This document shows positions 1-6,656 of a stretch of 8,027 nt of DNA, piece after piece. Every line of letters starts with the position of its first letter. Position 1 is the stretch's first letter. The DNA lies in NCBI GenBank assembly GCA_035371905.1, contig DAORXQ010000077.1, positions 1-8,027 of the forward strand, given 5' to 3'. The notes below the pieces were generated by a model that saw nothing but the letters and a program-made list of their open reading frames with translations, made no database searches and was not told the DNA's origin. A program made the position numbers and the translations under genes. Origin of the DNA: a bacterium. Lineage in GTDB: Bacteria > Ratteibacteria > UBA8468 > B48-G9 > JAFGKM01.

Positions 1-253
1 AGTTGTAGGAGTTGCACCTGGAATACTTGAACCTACTGCTTTAAGGAATCCTGAATATGAAAGAGCACTTGCCTATACAAGAGGAATAACGGTTGAGGAA
101 TTGAGAAAGTCATATGAAAAAATTTCAATACCATTAAAAAGAGTTGGAAAACTTGAAGAGGTAGCAAATCTTGTTTGTTTTTTAATATCTGATCTTGCGA
201 GTTATATAACTGGAACTACAATAAATATTTCAGGAGGAAAATCAAGAGCATGA
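1..253 (+). CDS. Short-chain dehydrogenase, sorbitol-6-phosphate 2-dehydrogenase-like (3' end only)
   Basis: The reading frame is open from base 2 to the TGA at 251-253 and gives the last 83 residues of an SDR-family NAD(P)(H)-dependent oxidoreductase; the Rossmann glycine motif and the YxxxK catalytic residues lie before the window. Visible signatures are VVGVAPGILEPTALR at the fragment start, then ALAYTRGITVEELR, and the standard SDR tail with IPLKRVGKLEEVANLVCFL and SYITGTTINISGGKSRA. From memory, the VGVAPGI.E.T.LR and YTRG.TVE.LR pattern is that of the Firmicute-type sorbitol-6-phosphate dehydrogenases, which oxidise sorbitol-6-phosphate to fructose-6-phosphate, rather than generic FabG-type SDRs. 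Substrate assignment is inference. Its stop overlaps the rex start by ATGA, so the two are probably co-transcribed and translationally coupled. Confidence 0.8.
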   Translation, partial: VVGVAPGILEPTALRNPEYERALAYTRGITVEELRKSYEKISIPLKRVGKLEEVANLVCFLISDLASYITGTTINISGGKSRA

Positions 254-873
254 AAAAATATATTCCCGAGGATACAATAAGAAGGTTACCTATTTATTTA
301 AGAAATTTATTAAACCTTCAAAAAGAAGGGAAAAAAATTGTTTCTTCAAAGGAAATTACATTTTCTTTAAATATTCTACCAGAGCAGTTTAGAAAAGACC
401 TCTCATATTTTGGAAAATTTGGAAAGAGAGGAGTAGGATATGAAGTTGACAATTTGATTAAAGTACTTGAGAAAATTATTGGAATTGATAAAGAAATAAA
501 GGTAATCCTTGTTGGTGTTGGAAGATTAGGTTCTGCTCTAATTAGATACAAAGGATTTAGTTCTATGAATATGAGAATAGTAGGTGCTTTTGACAATGAT
601 ACTTCCAAAATAGGTACAAAGATAGATGAAATAAAGATAATGGGTATGGAAGAAATGGATGGTTTCCTAAAAAAAGAAAAAATTAAAGTTGGTATAATTT
701 GTGTCCCTTCTGACAAAGCACAAAAAGTAGCTGAATATATGGTTAAATCAGGAATTAAAGGTATTTTGAACTTTGCACCTATTTCTCTTAATTTACCAAA
801 AAATATATTTGTTAGTTATGTTGATATGGCTTCAGAACTTGGTTCTTTAATCTTCAAACTTAAAAATCTATAA
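250..873 (+). CDS. rex: Redox-sensing transcriptional repressor Rex
   Basis: A full-length 207-aa Rex, a cytoplasmic dimeric repressor that releases DNA when NADH rises. The N-terminal winged helix spans about residues 1-80; the conserved Rex block QFRKDLSYFGKFGKRGVGY is at 46-64. The Rossmann NAD(H)-binding domain follows, with the dinucleotide motif GVGRLG at 89-94 inside VILVGVGRLGSALIRYKGF and an Asp-rich AFDND at 113-117 at the end of the second strand. The C-terminal domain-swap helix is VDMASELGSLIFKL near 191-204. Length and motif order match typical Rex (about 205-215 aa). The ATG at 250 overlaps the SDR stop; AGGAGG at 232-237 is a usable SD with a rather long 12-base spacer. The 3' end overlaps the convergent TM2-like gene by 6 bases. 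No clear Rex operator was found in the window, so its targets are not visible here. Confidence 0.95.
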   Translation: MKKYIPEDTIRRLPIYLRNLLNLQKEGKKIVSSKEITFSLNILPEQFRKDLSYFGKFGKRGVGYEVDNLIKVLEKIIGIDKEIKVILVGVGRLGSALIRYKGFSSMNMRIVGAFDNDTSKIGTKIDEIKIMGMEEMDGFLKKEKIKVGIICVPSDKAQKVAEYMVKSGIKGILNFAPISLNLPKNIFVSYVDMASELGSLIFKLKNL

Positions 874-1350
874 TTCTTTTATTGCTTCTTCATTTAATCT
901 TTTTGAAGTTTTAATCGCATCTTTAACCGCATAACTCCAAGTAAAACAAAGTCCTATCAGTCCTAATATTGTTAAAGTATATGGTAATTTTGATTTAGGT
1001 TCTTTCTTTTCTTCTTTTTCTTTGTTTTTTTCTGCTTCTTCTATTATTACACCTTCGTCTGTCATTTCAACTGTTTTTTCCTCTGTAATACTAACCTTTT
1101 CTCCTTTTTGAGGCACTCCTTTTACCCAGAAAGTGATTCCGAAAGAAAGTAAAACAATACTAATTATTATTATTATTCCAATAGAAGATGCTTTTCCAAA
1201 TTGTCCATTATAAATTTGCCCGAGTCCAGGGCATATACTTGATAATACACCTGCAAGACCTGAAGATTTTTGTTCATATTTTAATCTTATTTTTAATCTT
1301 ACTTTTTCGTCTTCAATTATTTTATTTTTTTCCTCATCAGAGAAAATCAT
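868..1350 (-). CDS. Small membrane protein with TM2-like motif and charged linker
   Basis: 160 aa when started at ATG 1348-1350. Residues 1-29 are highly charged and cytoplasmic-looking. Residues 31-54 hold SSICPGLGQIYNGQFGKA, the PGxGQxYxGxxxKG-type turn seen in TM2 and related two-helix membrane proteins. It is followed by a hydrophobic helix at about 57-76, a Glu/Lys-rich linker at about 81-121, and a second helix at about 123-143. No enzymatic motif is visible and the function is unknown. It is the last gene of the nrdJ-amrS-exported protein operon, with the upstream stop 12 bases before its ATG. Its stop codon (868-870) is immediately adjacent to the rex stop (871-873) on the other strand, so the two transcripts converge with no room for an intergenic terminator. 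A real protein-coding gene is likely; the TM2 label rests on the motif only. Confidence 0.8.
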   Translation of the reverse strand: MIFSDEEKNKIIEDEKVRLKIRLKYEQKSSGLAGVLSSICPGLGQIYNGQFGKASSIGIIIIISIVLLSFGITFWVKGVPQKGEKVSITEEKTVEMTDEGVIIEEAEKNKEKEEKKEPKSKLPYTLTILGLIGLCFTWSYAVKDAIKTSKRLNEEAIKEL

Positions 1351-1355
1351 ATTCA

Positions 1356-1362
1356 CCTCCTT
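1356..1362 (-). promoter_or_regulatory. Shine-Dalgarno site deciding the start of the TM2-like gene
   Basis: On the minus strand the sequence reads AAGGAGG, then TGAAT, then ATG (1348-1350). A longer open frame would begin at GTG 1354-1356, but that GTG shares its first G with this perfect SD and so cannot be used. The ATG at 1350 is the supported start. Confidence 0.8.
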
Positions 1363-2135
1363 TTAAAATTTTTCATATTCCCATTTTATATCTTTAATTT
1401 TTTGAAATAATTCCTCAAGAATTTTATAATTCTTTTCTATGGGTATAAAAATCATGAAAACATCAATTGACTCACCTTTTGACAATTTTTTCTTAGGAGG
1501 AACACTATTTATAAAAATAAAATTCTCACCTCTACCGAGTATTACAGCAGGAGCAATTAACCCCCCCTCCTTCTCCTTTCCCTGTATTAGCAAAAATCCA
1601 GTTAGCATGTCCAATTTTTGTTTTTTTTGTTTTTTCAAGTTTATATGTCATAATTTTCCCTTTTTCTGGAATTGAATAATATTTATAGGGCTCATAAGCA
1701 CTTTCCATTGCCCAGTTTATTCCGCATTCAGTAGATCCTTCTCCGTTATAAATAAATTTTGAATAAATAGCAAGAAATGAAAACTCTTTTCTTATTTCAA
1801 GAAATAAGACAAGAGAATAATCTGAATATTCCTTTTTTTTCGTCCCAAAGAGAATACATAACTTTCAGTATTTTTCTATTTAGCTCATCTTTAATAACTT
1901 TTACATCTTTTATTTTTTTAATAAGTAATTCTCTGTTTTTTGTAAAATCCTGTGCAGCAAAATAAAGCATATTTCCTTTAGAAATTATACATTGCGGTTG
2001 AACAAGAAAATTATTTTCTTCTGTCATCAAAAGGATATCTTTATCAGGTGTAAATTTATATCCAAAATCTGTTATTCCAAACAAATTTAAAACAAATAAT
2101 AAAACTAATCCAAATAAAACTTTACTTTTTTTCAT
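1363..2135 (-). pseudogene. Exported protein of unknown function, broken by two homopolymer frameshifts
   Basis: The gene starts at ATG 2135 with an SD-like AGGGGGG five bases upstream and 12 bases after the amrS stop. Residues 1-20 (MKKSKVLFGLVLLFVLNLFG) look like a signal peptide or N-terminal anchor, without a lipobox Cys. The frame holds to about residue 101, where a run of eight T (plus strand 1833-1840) throws it into a stop near 1797. Removing one base restores a frame reading through SLVLFLEIRKEF, INWAMESAYEPYKYY and WIFANTGKGEGGG. A run of seven C at 1561-1567 then needs one base removed to enter LIAPAVILGRGENF and the C-terminus ILEELFQKIKDIKWEYEKF. With both fixes the gene is exactly 257 codons (256 aa). 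The second shift could instead lie in the T8 run at 1621-1628. I do not recognise the family. Sequencing error, phase variation and true decay are all possible. Confidence 0.65.
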
Positions 2136-2147
2136 ATAATCCCCCCT

Positions 2148-3164
2148 TTAATTTTTGAATTTAAATAAACCATCTATTTCTTTTCTACAAAACTTACACC
2201 TTCTATCTTTAATTTCATTTTTTATTATTTTATACCCATATCTTTCTATTAGCAAATTTTTACATTCTGGGCAATAAGTATTTTCCCCCTCATCACCAAT
2301 AATATTTCCTGTATAAACATATAAAAGACCTTCTTCAAAACCAATTTCTCTTGCTTTTCTTATTTTTTCAATCTCTGTTGGATAATGGTCTGACATTTTA
2401 TAAGCAGGAAAAAATCTGCTTATATGCCAGGGAATTCTTCTATCAATATTTTTTATTTTTTTTGCAATATCTCTTATTTGATTTTCACTATCATTGTATT
2501 CCGGTATTAATAAAGTAGTAACCTCAACCCATATATTTAATTTTCTCATTAATTCTATATTTTCAACAACATATTTCTGGTTTGCCTGTGGTAATTTTTT
2601 ATAGAAATCCTCATCCCCTTTCAAATCAACATTTGCTGCATCAAGAAACTCAGAAATATCTTTTAAAAAATCTTTACTCATATATCCATTTGTAACAAAG
2701 TTATTATAAATTCCTTCTTCTTTTGCAATTTTACATACATCAAAAGCAAACTCCCCAAAAACAGTTGGTTCTGTATAAGTGTAAGAAATTGAAATACAAT
2801 TATGTGATTTTGCAAGTTTAACAACTTCTTCAGGTTTTCTTTTTCTTATGGTAAAAATTCTTCCTTCTTTGGGAGGATGGGATATTTCACTATTCTGACA
2901 GAAAGGACAGAAGAAGTTACAACCACAAGTAGCAATTGAAAATGAAAAACTCCCGGGAAAAAAATGGTAAAAAGGTTTCTTTTCAATCGGGTCTACATTT
3001 TCTGCAATAATTTCGCCATAAACAAGAGAATATAAAACTCCATTTTTATTTAATCTCACTCCACATTTTCCTGTTTTATCAGGTTCAATTATACAGAAAT
3101 GATTACACAATTGACACTGAACTTTCTTGTTTTCAATCTCTTTCCAGTATCTTGCCTTTTCCAT
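2148..3164 (-). CDS. amrS: AmmeMemoRadiSam system radical SAM enzyme
   Basis: 338 aa, the usual length for this family (PflA-activase-like radical SAM proteins, COG1180 group). The [4Fe-4S]/SAM motif CX3CX2C is C82-C86-C89 (CNFFCPFCQN). An N-terminal Cys cluster at C17, C20, C24 and C34 (CQLCNHFC, GKCGVR) and a C-terminal zinc-ribbon-like set at C298, C301, C323 and C326 match the family architecture. Family blocks include ISYTYTEPTVF, NVDLKG, WHISRFFPAYKM (246-257) and GLLYVYTGNIIGDEGENTYC. The protein is cytoplasmic; its reaction is not known to me. In other genomes it accompanies AMMECR1-type and Memo-type proteins, neither of which is in this window. It starts 15 bases after the nrdJ stop with GGGGAGG three bases before ATG, so it belongs to the nrdJ operon. 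Confidence 0.9.
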   Translation of the reverse strand: MEKARYWKEIENKKVQCQLCNHFCIIEPDKTGKCGVRLNKNGVLYSLVYGEIIAENVDPIEKKPFYHFFPGSFSFSIATCGCNFFCPFCQNSEISHPPKEGRIFTIRKRKPEEVVKLAKSHNCISISYTYTEPTVFGEFAFDVCKIAKEEGIYNNFVTNGYMSKDFLKDISEFLDAANVDLKGDEDFYKKLPQANQKYVVENIELMRKLNIWVEVTTLLIPEYNDSENQIRDIAKKIKNIDRRIPWHISRFFPAYKMSDHYPTEIEKIRKAREIGFEEGLLYVYTGNIIGDEGENTYCPECKNLLIERYGYKIIKNEIKDRRCKFCRKEIDGLFKFKN

Positions 3165-3179
3165 TTGCCTCCCCTGAAT

Positions 3180-5240
3180 TTAATAGAAACATACTCCCTT
3201 GGAACAACTTGACATTTCTTCAGATAATATTAAGTATTCAAGTTCATGTTCAATAGTATCAGCATATGATAAAACCTGCTGTGTTTTACTTCCATATCTG
3301 AAAACAGTGATTCCTTTACATTTCATTTTCCATCCATTTATAAAAATTTCCTTTACATCTTCAATTGTAGCATCATAAGGAAGATTTACTGTTTTTGAAA
3401 CAGCGTTATCCGTGTATTTTTGGAAAATTGATTGCATTTTTAAATGTTTTATGGGTTCTATATCAAGAGCGGTTAAAAATATTTTTTTGTATTCTTCCGG
3501 TATCCCTTTTACATCCTTTAATGAACCAGTTTTAATTATTTCTTTTAAAATCTGGGGAGTTAAAAAATTCTCTTCTTTAGCAATTTTTTCAAAAACAGGA
3601 TTTATCTCAAGAAATTTAATTCCTTCAAGAACATTTCTTATAAAAGCAACTCCAAATATTGGTTCTATTCCACTTGAACAATTCGCAATTATACTGAGTG
3701 TTCCTGTAGGTGCAATTGTTGTTCTGGTAGCATTTCTTAAAGCATCAGTTTTTTTATAATAAATTGATTTTTCAAAATTCGGGAAAGACCCTTTTTCTCT
3801 TCCAAGTAAAACTGAATACTCAAATGCTTTTTCATTTATAAATTTCATCAATTCTTCCGCAAGAATAAAACTTTCATCGCTTCCATAGGGTATTTTCAGT
3901 TCAAGTAATAAATCAGCCCATCCCATAATTCCAAGCCCAATTTTTCTATTCCCTTTTGTTGCTTTTTCAATTTCAGGGATAGGGTAATTATTCGCATCAA
4001 TCACATCATCAAGAAATCTGACAGCAATTTCTATAATTTTTTCAAGTTTTTCCCAATTTATTCTCCCATCCTCTATTATTTTTGTCAGATTTATTGACCC
4101 GAGATTACATGATTCGTAAAAAAGCAGAGGAGTTTCACCACAGGGATTTGTTACTTCTATTTTTCCCATTTCAGGAGTTGGATTGTGTCTGTTAATTTCA
4201 TCAATATAAATAATTCCAGGATCTCCTGTTTCCCATGCACTCTGACATATCAAGTCAAAAATCTCATCAGCATAAACATCCCTGACCTTTTCTCCATTTC
4301 TTGGGTTTATAAGTGAGTATTTTTCTTTCTTTATAACCTTTTCCATAAATTCATCACTTGCACTTACAGAGATGTTAAAATTTGTAAGGATATTTTTTCT
4401 TTTTGAAGTTATAAATTCATAAATATCGGGGTGGTTATAACTCAAAATTCCCATATTTGCACCTCTTCTTTTTCCACCCTGTTTAACAATTTCCGTTGCT
4501 TTATCATATATTTCCATAAAAGATACAGGACCTGAAGCAACTCCTTTTGTAGAACCAACAATATCTCCTTTGGGTCTTAATTTTGAAAATGAAAATCCTG
4601 TTCCACCACCACTTTTATGAATTAAAGCCATATTTTTTAATGTTGTGAATATCCCATCAATAGAATCATCAACAGGCAGAACAAAGCATGCAGAAAGTTG
4701 ACCGAGAGGTGTTCCTGCATTCATTAATGTTGGAGAATTTGGTAAAAATTCAAGATTTGCCATAATATTGAAAAATTCTTCTTCATATTTACTTTTTTCT
4801 TTTTCACATGATGCTACATATTTCGCGACTCTTCTGAACATTTCCTCAGGAGTTTCAATAATTTCTCCTTTTTCATCCCTTAATAAATATCTCTTTCTTA
4901 AAACATTTATTGCATTAATAGAAAGTTTGAGTTTATCCTCGACTCCAAGAATTTTTTTACTTTCTCTTATCTGTTTTCTTTTTTCTCTGTAAAGAATATA
5001 TGCCTTTGCAACATTATAAAAACCGTTTTCAACAAGAACATTCTCTACAATATCCTGAACTTCCTCAACTGTTGGGATTTTTTCTTTATCTATTTTTTCT
5101 ATGACTTTCTCCGTTAGTTTTATTGCAAGATTTAAATCGTCAATATTTTCTGATTTTAATGCTCTATATATCGCAAATTCTATTTTTTCTGGCAGGAACT
5201 CTACAATTGAACCATCTCTTTTTTTGATATATTCTACCAT
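3180..5240 (-). CDS. nrdJ: Adenosylcobalamin-dependent (class II) ribonucleoside-diphosphate reductase
   Basis: 686 aa enzyme reducing ribonucleotides to deoxyribonucleotides using a thiyl radical generated from coenzyme B12. An ATP-cone allosteric domain occupies about residues 1-90. The catalytic barrel carries the redox Cys C185 (SACFVLPVDD), the GGGTGFSFSKLRPKGD loop near 211-226, GGKRRGANMGIL near 256-266, and the active-site block NPCGE at 365-369 with radical Cys C367 flanked by N365 and E369. The redox partner C378 lies in ESCNLGSINL, 11 residues after C367 as expected for class II enzymes. RTTIAPTGTLSIIANCSSG (506-524) is the phosphate-binding region. The C-terminal shuttle Cys pair is C679/C684 (CSKGVC), two residues from the end. 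It is compact compared with many class II enzymes, which extend to 750-850 aa, but no key residue is missing. No radical-activase or small-subunit gene is nearby, as fits class II. Confidence 0.95.
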   Translation of the reverse strand: MVEYIKKRDGSIVEFLPEKIEFAIYRALKSENIDDLNLAIKLTEKVIEKIDKEKIPTVEEVQDIVENVLVENGFYNVAKAYILYREKRKQIRESKKILGVEDKLKLSINAINVLRKRYLLRDEKGEIIETPEEMFRRVAKYVASCEKEKSKYEEEFFNIMANLEFLPNSPTLMNAGTPLGQLSACFVLPVDDSIDGIFTTLKNMALIHKSGGGTGFSFSKLRPKGDIVGSTKGVASGPVSFMEIYDKATEIVKQGGKRRGANMGILSYNHPDIYEFITSKRKNILTNFNISVSASDEFMEKVIKKEKYSLINPRNGEKVRDVYADEIFDLICQSAWETGDPGIIYIDEINRHNPTPEMGKIEVTNPCGETPLLFYESCNLGSINLTKIIEDGRINWEKLEKIIEIAVRFLDDVIDANNYPIPEIEKATKGNRKIGLGIMGWADLLLELKIPYGSDESFILAEELMKFINEKAFEYSVLLGREKGSFPNFEKSIYYKKTDALRNATRTTIAPTGTLSIIANCSSGIEPIFGVAFIRNVLEGIKFLEINPVFEKIAKEENFLTPQILKEIIKTGSLKDVKGIPEEYKKIFLTALDIEPIKHLKMQSIFQKYTDNAVSKTVNLPYDATIEDVKEIFINGWKMKCKGITVFRYGSKTQQVLSYADTIEHELEYLILSEEMSSCSKGVCFY

Positions 5241-5247
5241 TGATTAT

Positions 5248-5276
5248 AAAATACCTCTTTAAATTCTTATTGTCAA
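5248..5276 (-). promoter_or_regulatory. Probable sigma70-type promoter of the nrdJ operon, placed for a leaderless transcript
   Basis: On the minus strand a perfect TTGACA (plus 5271-5276) is followed by exactly 17 bases and TATTTT (plus 5248-5253). About seven bases after the -10 lies the nrdJ ATG (5238-5240), so transcription would begin at or next to the start codon. A TAA stands in frame two codons upstream of the ATG and no properly spaced SD is present, in contrast to the next genes of the operon. A TATAAT three bases further downstream gives a poor 22-base spacing. No long leader, and so no B12 riboswitch, can fit with this promoter. Confidence 0.5.
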
Positions 5277-5280
5277 TAAG
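5266..5280. repeat. Perfect 15-bp palindrome over the nrdJ -35 (candidate operator)
   Basis: CTTATTG-T-CAATAAG: two 7-base arms around one central base, overlapping the TTGACA element of the nrdJ promoter. This is a typical repressor position. It does not match the NrdR box or the Rex operator (TTGTGAA-N4-TTCACAA type) as I know them. It is not followed by a U-run in either direction, so a terminator is unlikely. Confidence 0.5.
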
Positions 5281-5483
5281 ATTTCTCTTTCAGGTTAAGA
5301 CATAGTATCCAGGGATATAATATATGGGGAAGAAATATCTGGTTAAGAAGACATATAGAAGTATTTGTTCCAAAGAGTAAGAAAGAAGCAAAAAAGTTGA
5401 TTAAAAAGATTTTTGAAAAAGGAGAATGGCGCTTGTCAAGATTTTTTTCTCGGATATCACCTCCTTTCCATACCGCAAGTTAA
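5280..5483 (+). pseudogene. Orphan coding fragment, family not recognised
   Basis: The frame is open from just after a TAA at 5277-5279 to a TAA at 5481-5483 and has no ATG start. It encodes a basic, protein-like stretch including RLRHSIQGYNIWGRN, RRHIEVFVPKSKKEAKKLI and IFEKGEWRLSRFF. Composition (W, G, H and P in plausible positions, Lys-rich helix) looks like real protein rather than random AT-rich sequence, at least to about 5435; beyond that it overlaps a possible transposase relic on the other strand. With no start, no SD and no partner it is most likely an internal scrap left by a rearrangement. I cannot name its parent family. Confidence 0.35.
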
Positions 5484-5613
5484 ACAATTGTCTTATTTCA
5501 TATTCATTCCCTTTATCTTACTGTTAATTCTCTAAATATATCCCTCTTTCTGCTAACATAAACTCATTAAATAATTCCTCAAAAAGTTTACACAACCCAA
5601 CTTTCTCTTTGAT
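5430..5613 (-). mobile_element. Possible decayed transposase fragment (mutator/IS256-like N-terminal region)
   Basis: Reading the minus strand from 5613, one frame gives KLFEELFNEFMLAERGIYLEN, then TAA-CAG-TAA (5518-5526), then DKGNEYEIRQLFNLRYGKEV in the same frame. The order ELFNEFMLAER..YLEN followed by DKGN.Y..R.L..RYGK resembles, from memory, the N-terminal part of mutator-type (IS256-family) transposases. There is no start codon, no catalytic domain and no terminal inverted repeat that I can see, so only a scrap remains. Its upstream end overlaps the first codons of the truncated AAA+ ATPase fragment on the opposite strand, marking a rearrangement junction somewhere near 5575-5613. The identification is tentative. 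Confidence 0.35.
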
Positions 5614-5874
5614 TTACTTGCAAGAGACAGTGAAAATTTTTCAGAAGCAGAAATTGAACAAGCAATAATATCTGCACTTTTTGATGTATTTGTTGAAAAC
5701 AGGGATTTGACTACAGAAGATATTATTAAAAACATTAAAAAAACAGTTCCAATCTCATTTACTATGAAAGAGGCAATTGAAAAAATAAGAGAATGGGCAC
5801 GTAATAGAACTGTTCCTGCGAGTAAAGTTGAGGCAAAGGGTTTAACGGAAAGAGAAAGGAAACTTGAATTCTAA
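5575..5874 (+). pseudogene. Ycf46-like AAA+ ATPase, C-terminal remnant
   Basis: About 100 codons remain, open from after a TAA at 5572-5574 to TAA at 5872-5874, with no start codon at the left edge. The sequence LLARDSENFSEAEIEQAI corresponds to the FSGAEIEQA segment of the AAA+ lid domain (sensor-2 region). It is followed by DLTTEDIIKNIKKTVPISFT, MKEAIEKIREWARNRTVPAS and a charged tail. This order is characteristic of Ycf46-type AAA+ ATPases, which are normally about 500 aa; the N-terminal domain and Walker A/B motifs are absent. Upstream sequence is unrelated, so the 5' roughly four fifths have been deleted or displaced, possibly by the transposon debris next to it. It would have been the first gene of the following operon. 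Confident as AAA+ of this group, less so on the exact subfamily. Confidence 0.75.
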
Positions 5875-5886
5875 AAGGAATTATTT

Positions 5887-6643
5887 ATGGAAGAGGATAG
5901 ATTAAAAAAAATAGAAGGAGAAAAGGTAAAATCAGGAATTATAAAAAAGAAAAAAGAGAAAAGCAGATTTGAACATCTTGAAGTAGGAGATAAAAAAGAT
6001 AAAAGGGATTAAGAAGTAAAATATTTCCCCTGTCCAAAATGTAAAAGAATTAATCAAAAGGGTAATTTATACTGTATTTATTGTGGATATGTTTTCCCTG
6101 AAGTTGCTGAAAAAACAGATTCAGAGTTAAATCCTTATGAAATAAAATGTCCTTCCTGTGGAAAAACAGGGAATAGAAACCAAAAAAGATGCATATGGTG
6201 CGGTTTTTGTAGAAAATGATGAGGATATTTTGAGAAAAGGAAGTTCTCTCGAAATTGTTATAGACGGTATCAGATATTCATCAAAAGACCCGTATCTGCC
6301 TGATTATATTAAAAAAGCACTTATAAGAATTAAAAAAGAAAATTTAAGTCCTGAGGAGATAGAAGTTAAAGAAATAAAAATGAAAAAGGCGGAAAGAAAA
6401 TTTAAAATTGAAGTAGAGGCTGAAAAGAGCAGATATAGAATTATTGGTTTTTCCATTCTCTTTACAGGAGGAATTTTAATTTCAATTTTTCGTTTACTAA
6501 TTTCAAATAAGATTTTTAAAGGATGGATATTTATATTTCCTGTAATTGGAACACTTCTAATTATTGCAGGTTTAATAATATTGTCTCTAGGTTTAAGTCC
6601 CGATGAAATAGAAAGGTTTTTTGGAAGAGGTAAATGGTGGTAA
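5887..6643 (+). pseudogene. Double zinc-ribbon, two-helix membrane protein with one nonsense codon and one frameshift
   Basis: ATG 5887 has an AAGGA site seven bases upstream and follows the ATPase stop by 12 bases. The first 41 codons are a highly charged Lys/Glu tail ending at TAA 6010-6012. The same frame continues without any start codon into a double zinc ribbon, C49/C52 with C63/C66 and C88/C91 with C102/C105 (CPKC, CIYC, CPSC, CIWC). At the T5 run 6204-6208 one base too many shifts the frame; with four T it joins VENDEDILRKGSSLEIVIDG, a charged helical region, two membrane helices at about 184-205 and 212-236, and a tail ending GRGKWW. After one base edit the gene is exactly 252 codons including the stop. 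A conventional caller would report only a GTG-start 161-aa piece (6158-6643) and possibly the 41-aa piece. Function unknown; it may have tied the ATPase module to the membrane. Confidence 0.7.
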
Positions 6644-6656
6644 AAAGGAGGAAAAT

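Noticed and set aside
1363..1638. Stand-alone 91-aa ORF on the minus strand starting at ATG 1638
   Set aside because: The ATG lies in a poly-A tract without SD, and the C-terminal part joins the upstream exported-protein frame after single-base corrections, so it is the end of that broken gene.
3412..3759. 115-aa plus-strand ORF inside nrdJ, and similar ORFs at 318-716 and 4768-4992
   Set aside because: All are antisense to strongly conserved nrdJ or rex coding sequence and lack SD sites.
5241..5300. B12 riboswitch ahead of the cobalamin-dependent reductase
   Set aside because: The promoter lies directly on the start codon, leaving no leader, and no B12-box-like sequence was seen upstream.
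5456..5467. ATCACCTCCTTT on the plus strand, identical to the usual 3' end of 16S rRNA (anti-SD)
   Set aside because: Preceding sequence does not resemble 16S rRNA helix 45; on the minus strand it is simply a strong SD-like AAAGGAGGTGAT with no gene of any length behind it, inside the decayed region.
5553..5735. 60-aa minus-strand ORF
   Set aside because: It is antisense to the AAA+ remnant, Ser-rich as such shadows usually are here, and has no family-like motif.
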